Source: Ciona intestinalis (Eukaryota > Chordata > Ascidiacea > Phlebobranchia > Cionidae). Taken from it: a stretch of DNA of 64,000 bases. The translations under genes and the position numbers were made by a program. This document shows positions 1 through 42,552 of this stretch, in pieces (the stretch's first letter is position 1; each line of letters starts with the position of its first letter). The DNA lies in NCBI RefSeq assembly GCF_000224145.3, contig NC_020168.2, positions 4,991,182 through 5,055,181 on the forward strand, in the 5' to 3' direction. The notes beneath the pieces are model-generated. The model was not told the DNA's origin. It searched no databases and worked only from the letters and a program-made list of their open reading frames with translations.

Positions 1-100
1 TAACATGTTTAGATACTAACCTTCAGTCAATACCACAACTTATACTTCAGTAGTCGTTATTTCAAGAATCAAATCATAAAGTTAAATCAGTGATAATTAC

Positions 101-26012
<25,912 letters not shown>

Positions 26013-27264
26013 AACGACGGTAAAACTGCTTTAAAATATTATCCAATTCTACAAATAGGTACTGTTGACTAAAGCAGAACTACAGTACGTTAATATATTA
26101 TATACATTCTCTATATTGAACCAAAAACATCCTACTGAATACAGCTGGGACCCGACCGTTCTAAATGTAAACAACTTTTAAACAAAACAAACTTTGATCG
26201 CAGAAAACATTTTTGGATATTCATCCGCATAGAGGTAAGGTAATCGCGACGACAATTCTATTTATTGATATAAACGCTTTCCCAAACAACTGTATTTTTT
26301 ATATGTTATTAAGAGTATTTGGTTTAAACAAATATTAAGAAAAAAAGACAATAAAACTTCGATTTGTAGGCGCAAGTACATTAAAATTGGAATTCCTGAA
26401 TTATTGCAGTGTGATTTCATAACTTCTATTGTGTGTCACAATTAAAAATAATTTGCATGGAAACGTAACAACTTTTTCTGAAGCGTGCATCACAATAATG
26501 CAACGTGCAAGGCACATCAATGTTCGCTAGACAGAGATAAATAAATATTACAATGCATTAAAACAAGACCATGCTGCAGTATAGCACATTTATTCGGTGA
26601 ATAAGATAAGATTTAAAGCTAATTTAGAGTCGGTCGAACAAAGACAAAGCGAGATTTTTCAAAACGTATTGTACCGCAGGCAGTGGTCGCGATTATTAGA
26701 TTTTGACGCAAACAGTTTCTCGCATTGCTCATGCTTTCCTGACTAGCTGTGAAGTTTTATAATACATTTTGCGACTAATTAAAAATATGTATTTATTCGC
26801 AAACTTTTCTTGGTATAGTCGTTATCAAAGAGTGATCACCCACACCATGATGTATACGTCGTGCTTGTGTTGCGATACAAATTCCTATATGCAAAACTTA
26901 TTCCGGATAAACTCGGTCGTGTATTTCCGTATCAATTAGAATACAATTTGAAGATCAGCAAGCCGCGGTGGAGGTGGAGTACAGTCTGTGAAATCAACCA
27001 CGGCATAGGGCAGATGTCGCGCCATTATTCCCTACCGCAGCAGAAAGTGCTGTCGTATACCAACCGTCCAAACTCCAAAGCGTATTGCAAGTTATTTTAA
27101 AAAATCAGATTTAAATGAATGAAACTTAGATTTAATACTCTTCGGTACTATGTTGCAATCCCACAAATCCCGGGATAAATTGCCGTTGGGATTCCAAGTA
27201 AAATATGTCGCCGTGGTGATGAGAGCTGAATATTACGGACTCCAGCAGTCCAGTATAACAACTT

Positions 27265-27545
27265 CGGTGCCGTAGCACAGTTGGTTAGCGCTTCTGGCTC
27301 TAAGTTCGAGGTAATGGGTTCAAGGCTCGTCGCTGCTACCGTTGTGGGCAAGCGCTCCAACCCAGTGTTCAGTAATGGGAAGTTCAAACTATCAGCCACA
27401 CATAAAATAGGAAGCTCCCCCAAATAACAGTTATTCAGAAAGAGTCGTACATTGTGAATCGTAATTAAGCAGGTATGAACGCCTGTGTTATAACTACTGT
27501 CGTTTTCCGCGCACGCAAGAGTAAAGTAAGTTACGTTCATTTTAT
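27265..27545 (+). repeat. tRNA-derived SINE, near full length
   Basis: Plus-oriented copy. It has an A box at about 27272-27290 (GTAGCACAGTTGGTTAGCGC) and a B box at 27316-27326 (GGGTTCAAGGC). Next comes GTGGGCAAGCGCTCCAACCC, and the tail blocks GGTATGAACGCCTGTGTTAT and ACTGTCGTTTTCCGCGCACG. Same family as 25200-25510. Confidence 0.8.
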
Positions 27546-27894
27546 CCATATTTATACTAGAAGAGTGTAAACAGTATACTCCGATGTAATCCTATATTCA
27601 CAACGTAATACATAAAAGACTGCAGCACATTTTTTCTGACAAAATAGATTTTTCAACTGTATTCATTCAAGTAGTCAACCAAACTGCTAGGTCCTAGACC
27701 CAAGATATCAAAATACCCACACGATGCAACAAGTGCATGTTAAAATAATTAAAAAAAACAAAATTTTTAATGAAGGTGTAGTAGGACGTAGCAGTAATTT
27801 CGGTCACTTTAACAGGGTTCAAACCTAAATGCTATTTCCTGCTGCCACTGAGCTCGAGTGTCCTTGGCAACATATGTTACACCTACAGTAATCA

Positions 27895-28064
27895 CACTAA
27901 CTCAGCGGCCATGTTTTATAGCCAAACAAATACAGAACTATCACCAACCAACTTACATTAGCTACTTGTTTAGACTTACACTAACTCATCGGCTATTTTT
28001 ATAGCTAAACAAGTACAGAACTATCACCCAACCAAAACTTGCATTAACTGCTTGTTTAGACTAA
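27895..28064. repeat. 84-bp tandem duplication
   Basis: Two direct copies (27895-27978 and 27979-28064) begin CACTAACTCA(G/T)CGGC and contain AATACAGAACTATCACC or its near match and CTTGTTTAGACT. There are about 12 differences and a small indel between them. Non-coding spacer. Confidence 0.85.
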
Positions 28065-28210
28065 CAGTCTCCATTAACTTTGGTTTACTTTTTGACTAAA
28101 GTGTCCATCACGTGAATAAGGTAGGATACCCTTGAATTCCTCGACAAAAGGTAAACAAACAGCATCAATTCATAAAAAATAATACACATTGTTTGCCGTC
28201 AATTTCAACC

Positions 28211-28216
28211 TTTATT
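28211..28216 (-). terminator. RPS27 poly(A) signal
   Basis: AATAAA on the minus strand about 235 nt past the RPS27 stop codon. It is the first canonical hexamer downstream. Confidence 0.5.
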
Positions 28217-28449
28217 CTGTAAGTTGATAAATTACGCCACTATAGCAAACACACCATGTTAAACCCACGAAACAGGGCAAGGAAATTAATCATATCGGTA
28301 GCTTTACTACTTCATCTCGGGAAATTTGGAAACCATATTTCTGTTACGGTTGGCTTCTTGTTGGTCCCGAGAGTTATTTACAATGGTAGGATGATAGGGC
28401 CGTAATGTGACATCATAAAGGAAGAAGTTGAAGGCTGGTTTTTAGAGGT

Positions 28450-29755
28450 TTAGTGTTGCTTTCTTCGGAAAGAGCAACCTGGTAATAAAAATACCCATTA
28501 GTAGTAATATTAATTAAATATGAGATATATCAGGAACATGAAGATGCATACCCTCTGTCAGCCTTGCCCTTCCACCAGTTGGTTGGCACAGTACAGTTGA
28601 GCATCCAACACACAAAACAACAGTTTGTGCGTGACTAAAAACAGTTGTGATCTTATAACAACCTGTAAAGGAAACAAAATTTGTTAGTTTTTGCATCAAT
28701 TCCTTACAGTCATACAAAGTACAGAAGAAAAAGCTCTGTAAGCTGAATGTAATTAACTATGCAGTACAATTGCACCATTGTACTGCATAGGTTTTTGTTA
28801 AAACTTTTAGGTATTTAGTAGGTCTCGGGGTTGCAGGAATTTCAGTTATTTTGATCTGAAACATCTCCAACATACTATGACCATACCAGTTTAATTAACA
28901 ATATATTGTCACATTTTCCACTCATTTGGACGTTGCCGCTAATCGTTTGTGGTTAAAACACCTTTCAAAATTTTGCAACCGCGTAATGTTTTTACCAAAG
29001 CTCACAAAGCGAATAAGCCTTAACCGAAGCACAAAAACATTTGAGGTATTTGACCAAAGTTGTTGTTCAACTGGTATGGTCAATTGCCCTCTATCAAACA
29101 AAAAGAATGAAGTCCATGATTTCTTTACATGACTTGAAAATGCACCCACTAAACATTGCTTCTGTGAGATTATGTCAAAAACTGCAATATTCTGCAGACT
29201 GGATTTTTATGCTGTAACATACAGGTACTTTAGAAATATATACCTGGGCATTTAACGTCCATAAAATATGAATTAGGAGATTGTACAAGTCGCTTCTTCT
29301 TGTGTCTCCTCTTTTCTTCTTCGGGGGAAGGATGTAATATATCAATTGCCAACTACAAAATAAATAAACTTTTGTCAGATTGACATCCTTTATTAGTTGT
29401 TCTTAACAAGTGTTTACATAAGGTATGTGTTTAAATTAAGTTGACTTATTGTTACAATATATCTAGTTTTTATACCAGTATTTTATTACGAAATACCTTT
29501 CCAATGTGTAAATAAGGTTTGTATCTTTGTGTTGAAACAGTAGTAAGAGCTAATCAGAAATACAACTTTTTAAAATAGAACGTTTATTTATGATGTTGGG
29601 AAGACCTCAATATACAATAAATCTGCATTTTTTAATAAAATGACGCAGTGTAAACATAGGTTTTAATATTTTTAAGAAATAATAATAGCAAATATGCAAT
29701 TTCTTACGTTAATAAGTCTCTAAAATCAAAGTTTATACAGAAAACTTACCGGCAT
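28450..29755 (-). CDS. RPS27: 40S ribosomal protein S27 (eS27)
   Basis: Small-subunit ribosomal protein with a C4 zinc finger. Four coding exons (29750-29755, 29244-29352, 28552-28662, 28450-28478) total 255 nt, that is 84 residues plus stop, exactly the family length. Only Met-Pro lies in the first coding exon. The product has the [10 protein letters not shown] and [13 protein letters not shown] blocks, the zinc ligands CPGC and CVGC, and the [12 protein letters not shown] and CSFRRKQH terminus; it is nearly identical to vertebrate RPS27. Splice sites are canonical. A pyrimidine tract upstream fits a 5' TOP mRNA. It is divergent with NCBP1. Intron 2 contains a perfect 14-bp hairpin. Confidence 0.97.
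28757..28790. repeat. Perfect 14-bp hairpin in RPS27 intron
   Basis: CTATGCAGTACAAT (28757-28770), a 6-nt loop, then the exact reverse complement at 28777-28790. It lies in the intron between exons 28552-28662 and 29244-29352. Possible structured intronic RNA. I did not find convincing C/D or H/ACA boxes. Confidence 0.7.
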
Positions 29756-29779
29756 GGCTGCTGTATTCAAGCGACAATT

Positions 29780-29788
29780 GGGAAAAGG
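29780..29788 (-). promoter_or_regulatory. Probable RPS27 transcription start with 5' TOP tract
   Basis: Minus-strand CCTTTTCCC lies 25-33 nt upstream of the start codon. Ribosomal protein mRNAs characteristically begin with C plus a pyrimidine tract. This gives a leader of about 33 nt. Confidence 0.6.
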
Positions 29789-30308
29789 ATTACTCAGCGA
29801 TTTTCTCCCGAACACATTGGTTGCGTCGATTCCCGGATGTAACTTTTTCACACAAATATTTGTTCTTTAGCACATAAGAAAAACAAATATTTTAATTTAA
29901 TCTAGGAGAAAATAAATTAATTACCCTACTTTAATTTAATAAAATAATTCCTAAAGAAAAACGTTTCTGAACCCCAATTAAAATTTGCTGATTCATGTTA
30001 CGACACAGCATGCCTATTCAAATGTTAACGATAACGTTTCTGACATGTTTATTATGAAATACGTATAGATTGCGTAGATATTAAATCAAATATGTACTAT
30101 AATAAATATATACCAACACGTTTTTACACATAGGTCATCTTGAGTTGTGTAAGGCCTGTTTTCCGACAGTATATTATTTAAAATTCTTTACCAAATATGT
30201 CAGGGTATTTCTAATTGTATTTCTACATTATGCAGAAAAAAACGACACGTATACTGCTTGTATGTGAATCTGTGATAAACTAAACCAACCACTGCCGCTA
30301 ATTCAATC
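29789..30308. other. Divergent promoter region, RPS27 / NCBP1
   Basis: About 520 bp, AT-rich, between the probable RPS27 start and the NCBP1 start codon. No TATA box or known operator stands out. Confidence 0.5.
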
Positions 30309-32717
30309 ATGTCGGGAAGAAGAAGAGCTTTGCAACGGGAGCCTGGGTCATCGGATGACGAAAGCAAAGGTTCTTTCCAAAAAAGGAGGAAAGTTACTGA
30401 ATCTTCAGAAGAAATAGAAAGAAGATTGGAGTCCCTGATTTGTAGAGTGGGAGAAAAAAGTTCATCTTCCTTGGAAAGTAACCTCGAAGGTTTGGCTACT
30501 GTACTTGAAGCCGATTTGCCAAATTTCAAGTCGCAAATATTACAAATTCTTGTTTTGTGCTCCTATCAACTGCCAGAAAAATGCACAATCTACACAACCC
30601 TGGTTGGTTTGTTAAATGTTAGAAACTATAACTGTGGTGGGGAGTTTGTAGAAATGATGCTCCGTGAATTGAAGCGTCTTATTTCCACAAACCAATTTAA
30701 ATTTGCTCAGTTTATGATCCAGTTTCTGAGTGATTTGGTAAATTGCAACGTAGTGACACCATCATCATTAATCGCATTGTTCAACAGCTTCATATCAATT
30801 ACTCGCCAGGATAGTTTACAAAGTCGAAAAGATTGGTATGTTTATGCAGTGCTTGCATCTTTGCCTTGGGTGGGCTCGGCACTGTCTGAAAAGCATTCGA
30901 TTGAGGTTTCAACAATATTTGAAAACATTCGAATGTACATTATCCACAGAGATAAAAGCCATAGAGAGTTTCTGCGCGTGTGGTCAACAGATGATCCTCA
31001 CCCACAGGAAGAATATCTTGATTGCCTCTTTGCTCAAGTTTGCAAACTTCGGGATGATGGATGGATTGAAGATGTAATCATTCGTCCTTACAGAGCATTT
31101 CCAGTATTGGCAAATGCACTGCAACATGACCTGCCTGATTTTGTTGTGCCTCCCCACATTGCTGAAGGCTCAGTGTATCCAATACCACAAGTTATCTTCA
31201 GAATGTTTGATTACACAGATTGCCCTGAAGGTCCATTGATTCCTGGTAACCATGCAATTGAAAGATGGTTGATTGAAGAACAGTTAAGAAGCATTGTTCG
31301 CACCTTTAACTGTGATAAGAAAGAATGCGCATCAAGACTGCTCGGGTATCCAGGAAGAGACAAAGTTCCACTTAACCACATGATTGTAGAATGTTTGATG
31401 GGGGATATTTTCAGGCTACCAGAGTCTCCATACCCACTTGTAATGTATGCTGCTGTTTTCATTGAATTGTGCAAGCTACAGCCAAGTATGATGCCACAGG
31501 TTCTAGCAATTGCATCTGACATGATTTATGAAAGATTAGACACCATGAATATCACATGTGTTGATCGTTTCGTAAATTGGTTTTCTCAGCACCTGAGCAA
31601 TTTCCAATTCCGTTGGACATGGGAGGACTGGAACGACTGTCTGTCCTGTGATCCTGCAAGTCCAAAAGCAAAGTTTGTTAAAGAGGTTTTGGAAAAGTGC
31701 ATGAGATTAGCTTACTATAAGAGAATTAGTGATTCAGTACCACCAGAGTTTGCCCCACTGCTTTATAATGAGCCAAAAATATCATTCAAGTATGATTTTA
31801 AAAGTGGGCTGAATTTATCACAAGAAGAGCGTGCGGCTTACACTGCCTCACAAAGAGTTATAACAGCTATTAAAACTAAATGCAAAGATGATGAGCTAAT
31901 AATTATACTGGAAGAAATCCATCAAGAAGAAGCCAGCACTGATGGAACCACATTCTGTTTACCTCGGTTGGAAGTTTTTCTTCAATCTTTGCTCTTTCTT
32001 GCCCAAAAATCATTCAGCCATTCATTCAGTGCTCTTTACAAATTCCATAAAGTATTGAAGTGGGCTGGAGATGGAGAGGAGGGGAAAATTGCTATACTGT
32101 CCATCACCAAAGATGTATGGAAGAATCATCCACAAATGATGTTGGTACTGGTGGATAAAATGATCAGAATGCAGATTGTGGATTGCGCTTCAGTTGCCAA
32201 GTGGTTATTTTCTCCCAAAATGGCTGACGACTTCACAAGATTGTATGTGTGGGAAATCATGCATTCAACAATTCGTAAAATGAACAAACATGTGCAGAAG
32301 TTAGAGGTGGAACTTACAGAAATGAGAGGGAAGTCCCAAATATCAGAGAAGAAATCCGAGGATGAAGAAGATGACATTATGAGGACATACAACATATTTG
32401 CTCCAAACCAAACTGATCTTCAGAGGATGCAGGATCAACTTGATGCAGCAAATGGGGAGCAGAAGAAGCTCTTCCTAATTATCTTCCAAAGATTTATTAT
32501 GATTTTAAGCGACCATCTTGTCAGATGTGAGAGCAACAAGACAGCCTTCAATAGTCCTTGGTACAGAAACACAATCCAAAGATTGCAAGAAATATTTCTT
32601 CTGCACAAAGATACAGTAAAGAAGTACATGGCCACCATGGAGAATCTTCTATTTACAATGGATCTTGACACCAGGATTCTATCTGTGTTCAAGCAGTTTG
32701 CAAGCGTTGTAAATTGA
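30309..32717 (+). CDS. NCBP1: Nuclear cap-binding protein subunit 1 (CBP80)
   Basis: Large subunit of the nuclear cap-binding complex; with NCBP2 it binds the m7G cap and links it to splicing, export and decay. A single uninterrupted 802-residue frame; human NCBP1 is 790 residues, so it is full length. An N-terminal basic run (KRRKV, about residue 26) fits the nuclear localisation signal. The MIF4G-type helical region follows, with the family blocks SLESNLEGLA, IYTTLVGLLN, RFLSDLVNC-type, HPQEEYLDC, VIFRMFDYTD, LDTMNITCVDRF, HLSNFQFRW, SFSHSFSAL, NHPQMM.VLVDKMIR and LFLIIFQRFIMIL. It lacks any intron, in contrast to its neighbours; REXO2 starts 278 bp downstream on the same strand. No AATAAA follows the stop before the REXO2 start. 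Confidence 0.97.
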   Translation: MSGRRRALQREPGSSDDESKGSFQKRRKVTESSEEIERRLESLICRVGEKSSSSLESNLEGLATVLEADLPNFKSQILQILVLCSYQLPEKCTIYTTLVGLLNVRNYNCGGEFVEMMLRELKRLISTNQFKFAQFMIQFLSDLVNCNVVTPSSLIALFNSFISITRQDSLQSRKDWYVYAVLASLPWVGSALSEKHSIEVSTIFENIRMYIIHRDKSHREFLRVWSTDDPHPQEEYLDCLFAQVCKLRDDGWIEDVIIRPYRAFPVLANALQHDLPDFVVPPHIAEGSVYPIPQVIFRMFDYTDCPEGPLIPGNHAIERWLIEEQLRSIVRTFNCDKKECASRLLGYPGRDKVPLNHMIVECLMGDIFRLPESPYPLVMYAAVFIELCKLQPSMMPQVLAIASDMIYERLDTMNITCVDRFVNWFSQHLSNFQFRWTWEDWNDCLSCDPASPKAKFVKEVLEKCMRLAYYKRISDSVPPEFAPLLYNEPKISFKYDFKSGLNLSQEERAAYTASQRVITAIKTKCKDDELIIILEEIHQEEASTDGTTFCLPRLEVFLQSLLFLAQKSFSHSFSALYKFHKVLKWAGDGEEGKIAILSITKDVWKNHPQMMLVLVDKMIRMQIVDCASVAKWLFSPKMADDFTRLYVWEIMHSTIRKMNKHVQKLEVELTEMRGKSQISEKKSEDEEDDIMRTYNIFAPNQTDLQRMQDQLDAANGEQKKLFLIIFQRFIMILSDHLVRCESNKTAFNSPWYRNTIQRLQEIFLLHKDTVKKYMATMENLLFTMDLDTRILSVFKQFASVVN

Positions 32718-32964
32718 AAAATCTTTTGTATATGTCACCTGTCTTCATGCCATGTAGTTCAGCCTGCACAAAATATTTCGTAAAATGTTTATTTCTCCTT
32801 GTAAATTTATTTCTAAAGTGAAATCGATTTCAAACTTCCTGCTTTTTGGTTCTGCTTTTAGATTAATCATTATGATGTGATTGTTCTATCAGTGCTGTAA
32901 ATACAAACAAAATGTTAAGCCATACAACAAGACAAATGCTGTCATGCAGTTTTTGTAGCTCATA

Positions 32965-32991
32965 TTTTTAACTCCTTTTCCAATTCTATAG
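32965..32991 (+). promoter_or_regulatory. Splice-acceptor-like tract directly before the REXO2 start
   Basis: A TTTTTAACTCCTTTTCC-type pyrimidine tract ends in AG at 32990-32991, with the start codon at 32996. A second such tract ends at 32861. No matching coding exon lies upstream, so this may be a trans-splice acceptor or the end of a 5' UTR intron. Confidence 0.45.
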
Positions 32992-32995
32992 TCAA

Positions 32996-34185
32996 ATGAT
33001 CCAATGTTGTAGGACATTACTGACATTATCAAGTAGCAATCTAGTAAGGATTGTCTGTAACTTTGCAATGGCAGGAGATGATGCAAGAAACAGGATGGTC
33101 TGGGTGGATTTGGAGGTTAACTTAATTAAATATAAACAAGTAACAAAGGATTAAACGAAGGATTTAAAAACAAATAATCACTAACTAAGTTACATGTAGC
33201 AGGCACATGGTGTATAAAATACCAACTGTCGTTTTCTGCCATGTAAGGATAAATAAGTTTAGTTCAAGACAATACTAAATATTTTGATGAAGACTATTGG
33301 ATACATACCCAATATTCATAGGAAATGACTATAAATGTAATAAAAAATTACAAACATTGTAATCTGGCCAAAAATTACAAAGAACAATCTATTGAACTGA
33401 ATTATTCAGTCTTGCATAACCTTGTTTACAATTTCTGTCACAGATGACTGGACTGGATGTGAACAAGGATCACATTTTAGAAATGGCTTGTTTAGTAACC
33501 GATGGCAACCTGAATGTGATAGCACAGGTTGGAGAATGGATTATTAAGTTTTATGAAATCTTTGATATATTTCTGTGTTTGATCAGGAAGAAGATCTTGT
33601 AATTCATCAGTCGGATGAAGTTTTGAATAATATGAATGAATGGTGCATCGAGCAGCATGGAAGGGTGAGGTTCTCTTTTACTCAAATTCTGTTCTGAAAA
33701 ATTTTTAATTCCATTTTATCAACAGTCCGGTCTTACTGAGTCTGTTCGAAAAAGTATGATAACTCTCACACAAGCAGAAGATATAATGCTCAAGTTTATT
33801 CAAAAGGTAAAGTGTCTTTGTGTTATGATGCTAACAATACTCAAAACTGTATTTTCAGCACGCTCCATACAAAGTATGTCCACTGGCTGGTAACACCATC
33901 CATGCAGACAAGCGTTTCTTGGACCACTACATGCCTAGGTTTATGGACCATTTGCATTACCGAATAGTAGATGTTAGTTCCATCAAAGAATTATCCAAGT
34001 TAGTGGGACAAACCTTATTAAATATCTGAATCTTTCCAAAATAAGAAGCACTAATACATGTAACTTACAGGAGATGGTATCCTAACGTTCTACCGCCACC
34101 AAAAGGGTCAAGTCACCGGGCTTTGGAAGATATACTAGAAAGCATTGCTGAACTTAAATTTTACAGAAAAACCTTGTTCGTATGA
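32996..34185 (+). CDS. REXO2: Oligoribonuclease / small-fragment nuclease REXO2
   Basis: 3'-5' DEDDh exonuclease that degrades very short RNAs, in mitochondria and cytosol in other animals. Six exons (32996-33115, 33444-33527, 33587-33664, 33726-33806, 33859-33998, 34071-34185) total 618 nt, 205 residues. Catalytic blocks are WVDLEMTGLD (D, E), [10 protein letters not shown] (D) and SSHRALEDI (H, D), with [11 protein letters not shown] and KRWYP as in the family. The first ATG (32996) follows an in-frame stop at 32969-32971 and yields a 24-residue basic/hydrophobic leader before a second Met (33068) next to RMVWVDLE. Human REXO2 has the same two-start layout with a mitochondrial leader. It ends shortly after FYRKTLFV, without the human Lys-rich tail. 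Confidence 0.95.
33178..33262 (+). repeat. SINE fragment in REXO2 intron 1
   Basis: Contains GCACATGGTGTATAAAATAC and CCAACTGTCGTTTTCTGCCA, the 3' end of the tRNA-derived family, plus-oriented. Confidence 0.55.
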
Positions 34186-34771
34186 TATTCAAAAAATGAA
34201 AAACTCTTTTGTGTTTACCTTTCAAGGTTGTAATTTGAAGAGTGTAGGTTTTAAGTTTCATTTTGTTAACACAAGTTCCAGACTTTGTTCTTTTTATACA
34301 ATCATTTTTTTGTTAAATTCTACATGGTTTATGTGTATGCCTGTCCCAGCAAGTGATTTGTACAAAAAGTAGAAACTAGAAAGTTTAAGTAGAAATGTAA
34401 CATACCAGAAGAAAAACGCGATACTTAAAACAGTGCTGTTGCACAGCAAGAAAGAATAAGAAACTCAATTAACATGCTACTTGTAAAGGACCTCTGCACA
34501 GTTAGTTTTGCTTGTATGGTCTATCTAAAATGAAAATTTCTGTTTTAAATCATTGGCAGTGTAAAACAGTTAATGTAGAATATGGTCTCCAAATGGCCAT
34601 TATTAAAAATATCTTTGTCAAATAGCTTGTGTTTTTTAACTGAGCGCTACCAACCGCAGTAAAAAAAGTTGTAAACATGAAATAGAAAATAAGAGAATCA
34701 AGTGCAAGTGATAAGGAGATTTAAACCAATGCAGAAACTGATACTCTTTTGATTAAAAATTCAGCTTGCAT
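34186..34771. other. Convergent 3' ends, REXO2 / RSPRY1
   Basis: Untranslated regions of two convergent genes, 586 bp between stop codons. No canonical AATAAA on either strand; ATTAAA occurs near 34604. An open frame at 34145-34372 overlaps the REXO2 3' end in another frame and is not supported. Confidence 0.5.
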
Positions 34772-40899
<6,128 letters not shown>

Positions 40900-42545
40900 A
40901 TTTTATAACATACCTCTGCAAAATATAGAAGAACACTGATCAAAAACAGGATTAAACATTAATAAGAGATGAACTGTAGCCGAATTTAAACTACATAGAG
41001 GCTACAGTATATGTAATAAGCTTTGAACGTAACCACGAAGCCAATAGAACATTTATACGTATACTTCAAGATTATAAAAAAGCGGTCTATACTATAACCT
41101 CTTTACTATGGCTATTCTATGTTGTATACACTTCGTTAGACCTGCAACCGTTTCATTTCTGAACTAAACTTGTGACTGCACATTTCGTTTTAGGTTAGCA
41201 TTTGCGAGAATTGAATGAAAAAGCTTACCGGCGCTCACGTAGTTGTCATCACACTACCAATCATGACATCACAATAATATAGCGCTCACTTTAATTGCGT
41301 CACTTTTGGACAAAGAAAGAAGTCTGAAGGGAAAATCCTTTTAAGGAATACACACCGCGCTCTAGCGGAGATTACTTGTCAACAGCGTGCATTTAGAATT
41401 GTCAAAGTTTACCTCAAGTTATTATCGCAACACAATATGTTAAGTATGCAATATCATTATTAAATTTATTTATTTAGATAATATTGCTATAAACACCACT
41501 CACAAGTCGTTTTGCCACATGTGAACATGCTTTAGGCTTTACCTACACTTAATAACGTAAACCATAGAATTATTAGGTAAAACAGAACAGTTAGAACTTC
41601 AACGTAGTCCAGAAACTGAATTTGTAAAAAATCATATATGAAGTCTCTACACCAAACCCTAAAATAAACTAAATCTCAAAGACACACGCTTATCGTATCA
41701 TTAAAACACATATACTAATGAGTTGGTGTAAGTTTGCACCCCCAAGAAACTACAATTAGGGTCAATATTACTTTAACTGCTTTAGCTAGTCTTACAGCTG
41801 TAAATAAATAAACTTCCTGGAGTGCAAAACACAACAATCATAATTTGAGTTTTGATGTTTGGTCACAACACAATATCTCAAAAGGGTATCAGCATAATAT
41901 TAAGGTAATTTGAAATGCAGAAACAAAATTAACTAATGAGAACTTGGATGTGACATTTACACATAGCCAATACTGGCTAGGCAGGACTACAATTAAAACC
42001 AGTGTGCACATTAAAACAATATCGTACATTCGCACTCCTCAATTTATATTTGATACTAAAATGAGCCAGCTGTTCCATAAAGGTATCAGTAGAAATTGGT
42101 TGGTTCAAACAGGAAAGTGAGTAATGTGAAAAACACAAAACAAGAGGAGCACAAGGGAGAATGAATCAGTTAAAAATTCGCATTTTTAAACCAAACACTA
42201 CTTTTGTGTAAGCGTGCAATGGTTTTTATATACAAAAAAAAATTGCCTACAATTTAATCAGAAGTCATAAGTTAAATATTTTTTTAACATTTAAAGCCCA
42301 GGTATATACATTTTTTATCGAACTCAAAAACAAATAGTTAATGCTGACACTCTAGCACAATAGTGAGGTTGTGGGAGATTTAGACCTTCATGGAAATGCT
42401 AATTTATAAGATAGAATTTCTGACAAAGAACTTGGAATTTTTGCACAGCTGGGAACTAAAATGTCCAACCATATAATTACACCAGTGAAAGAACCAGGTA
42501 CATGTAAATTGAGTGACAGAACCAAGACCAACGGGACATAGATGT
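40900..42545. other. Spacer between RSPRY1 5' end and DNAJA1 3' end
   Basis: About 1.6 kb without a supported gene. It includes the RSPRY1 upstream region and a CTCF-like motif at 41355-41368. The rest is AT-rich with no recognisable element. Confidence 0.6.
41355..41368 (-). promoter_or_regulatory. CTCF-like motif upstream of RSPRY1
   Basis: The minus strand reads CCGCTAGAGCGCGG, matching 12 of 14 positions of the vertebrate CTCF core CCASYAGRKGGCRS. It lies about 460 bp upstream of the RSPRY1 start codon, on the same strand. See the related sites at 52609 and 60193. Confidence 0.4.
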
Positions 42546-42551
42546 TTTTAT
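42546..42551 (-). terminator. AATAAA immediately after DNAJA1 stop
   Basis: On the minus strand the stop TAA is followed almost at once by AATAAA. If used, the 3' UTR would be only some 20-30 nt. Confidence 0.4.
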
Positions 42552-42552
42552 T

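Larger units (their letters stand above)
26013..28449. other. Spacer between dynein and RPS27
   Basis: No supported gene. It holds the dynein 5' flank, a plus-oriented SINE (27265-27545), an 84-bp tandem duplication (27895-28064) and the RPS27 3' end with its poly(A) signal. The small open frames here (for example 26861-27100) show no similarity I recognise and no splice context. Confidence 0.7.

Noticed and set aside
26861..27100. 79-residue open frame upstream of RPS27
   Set aside because: Chance frame in spacer; no known motifs and not near a transcript signal.
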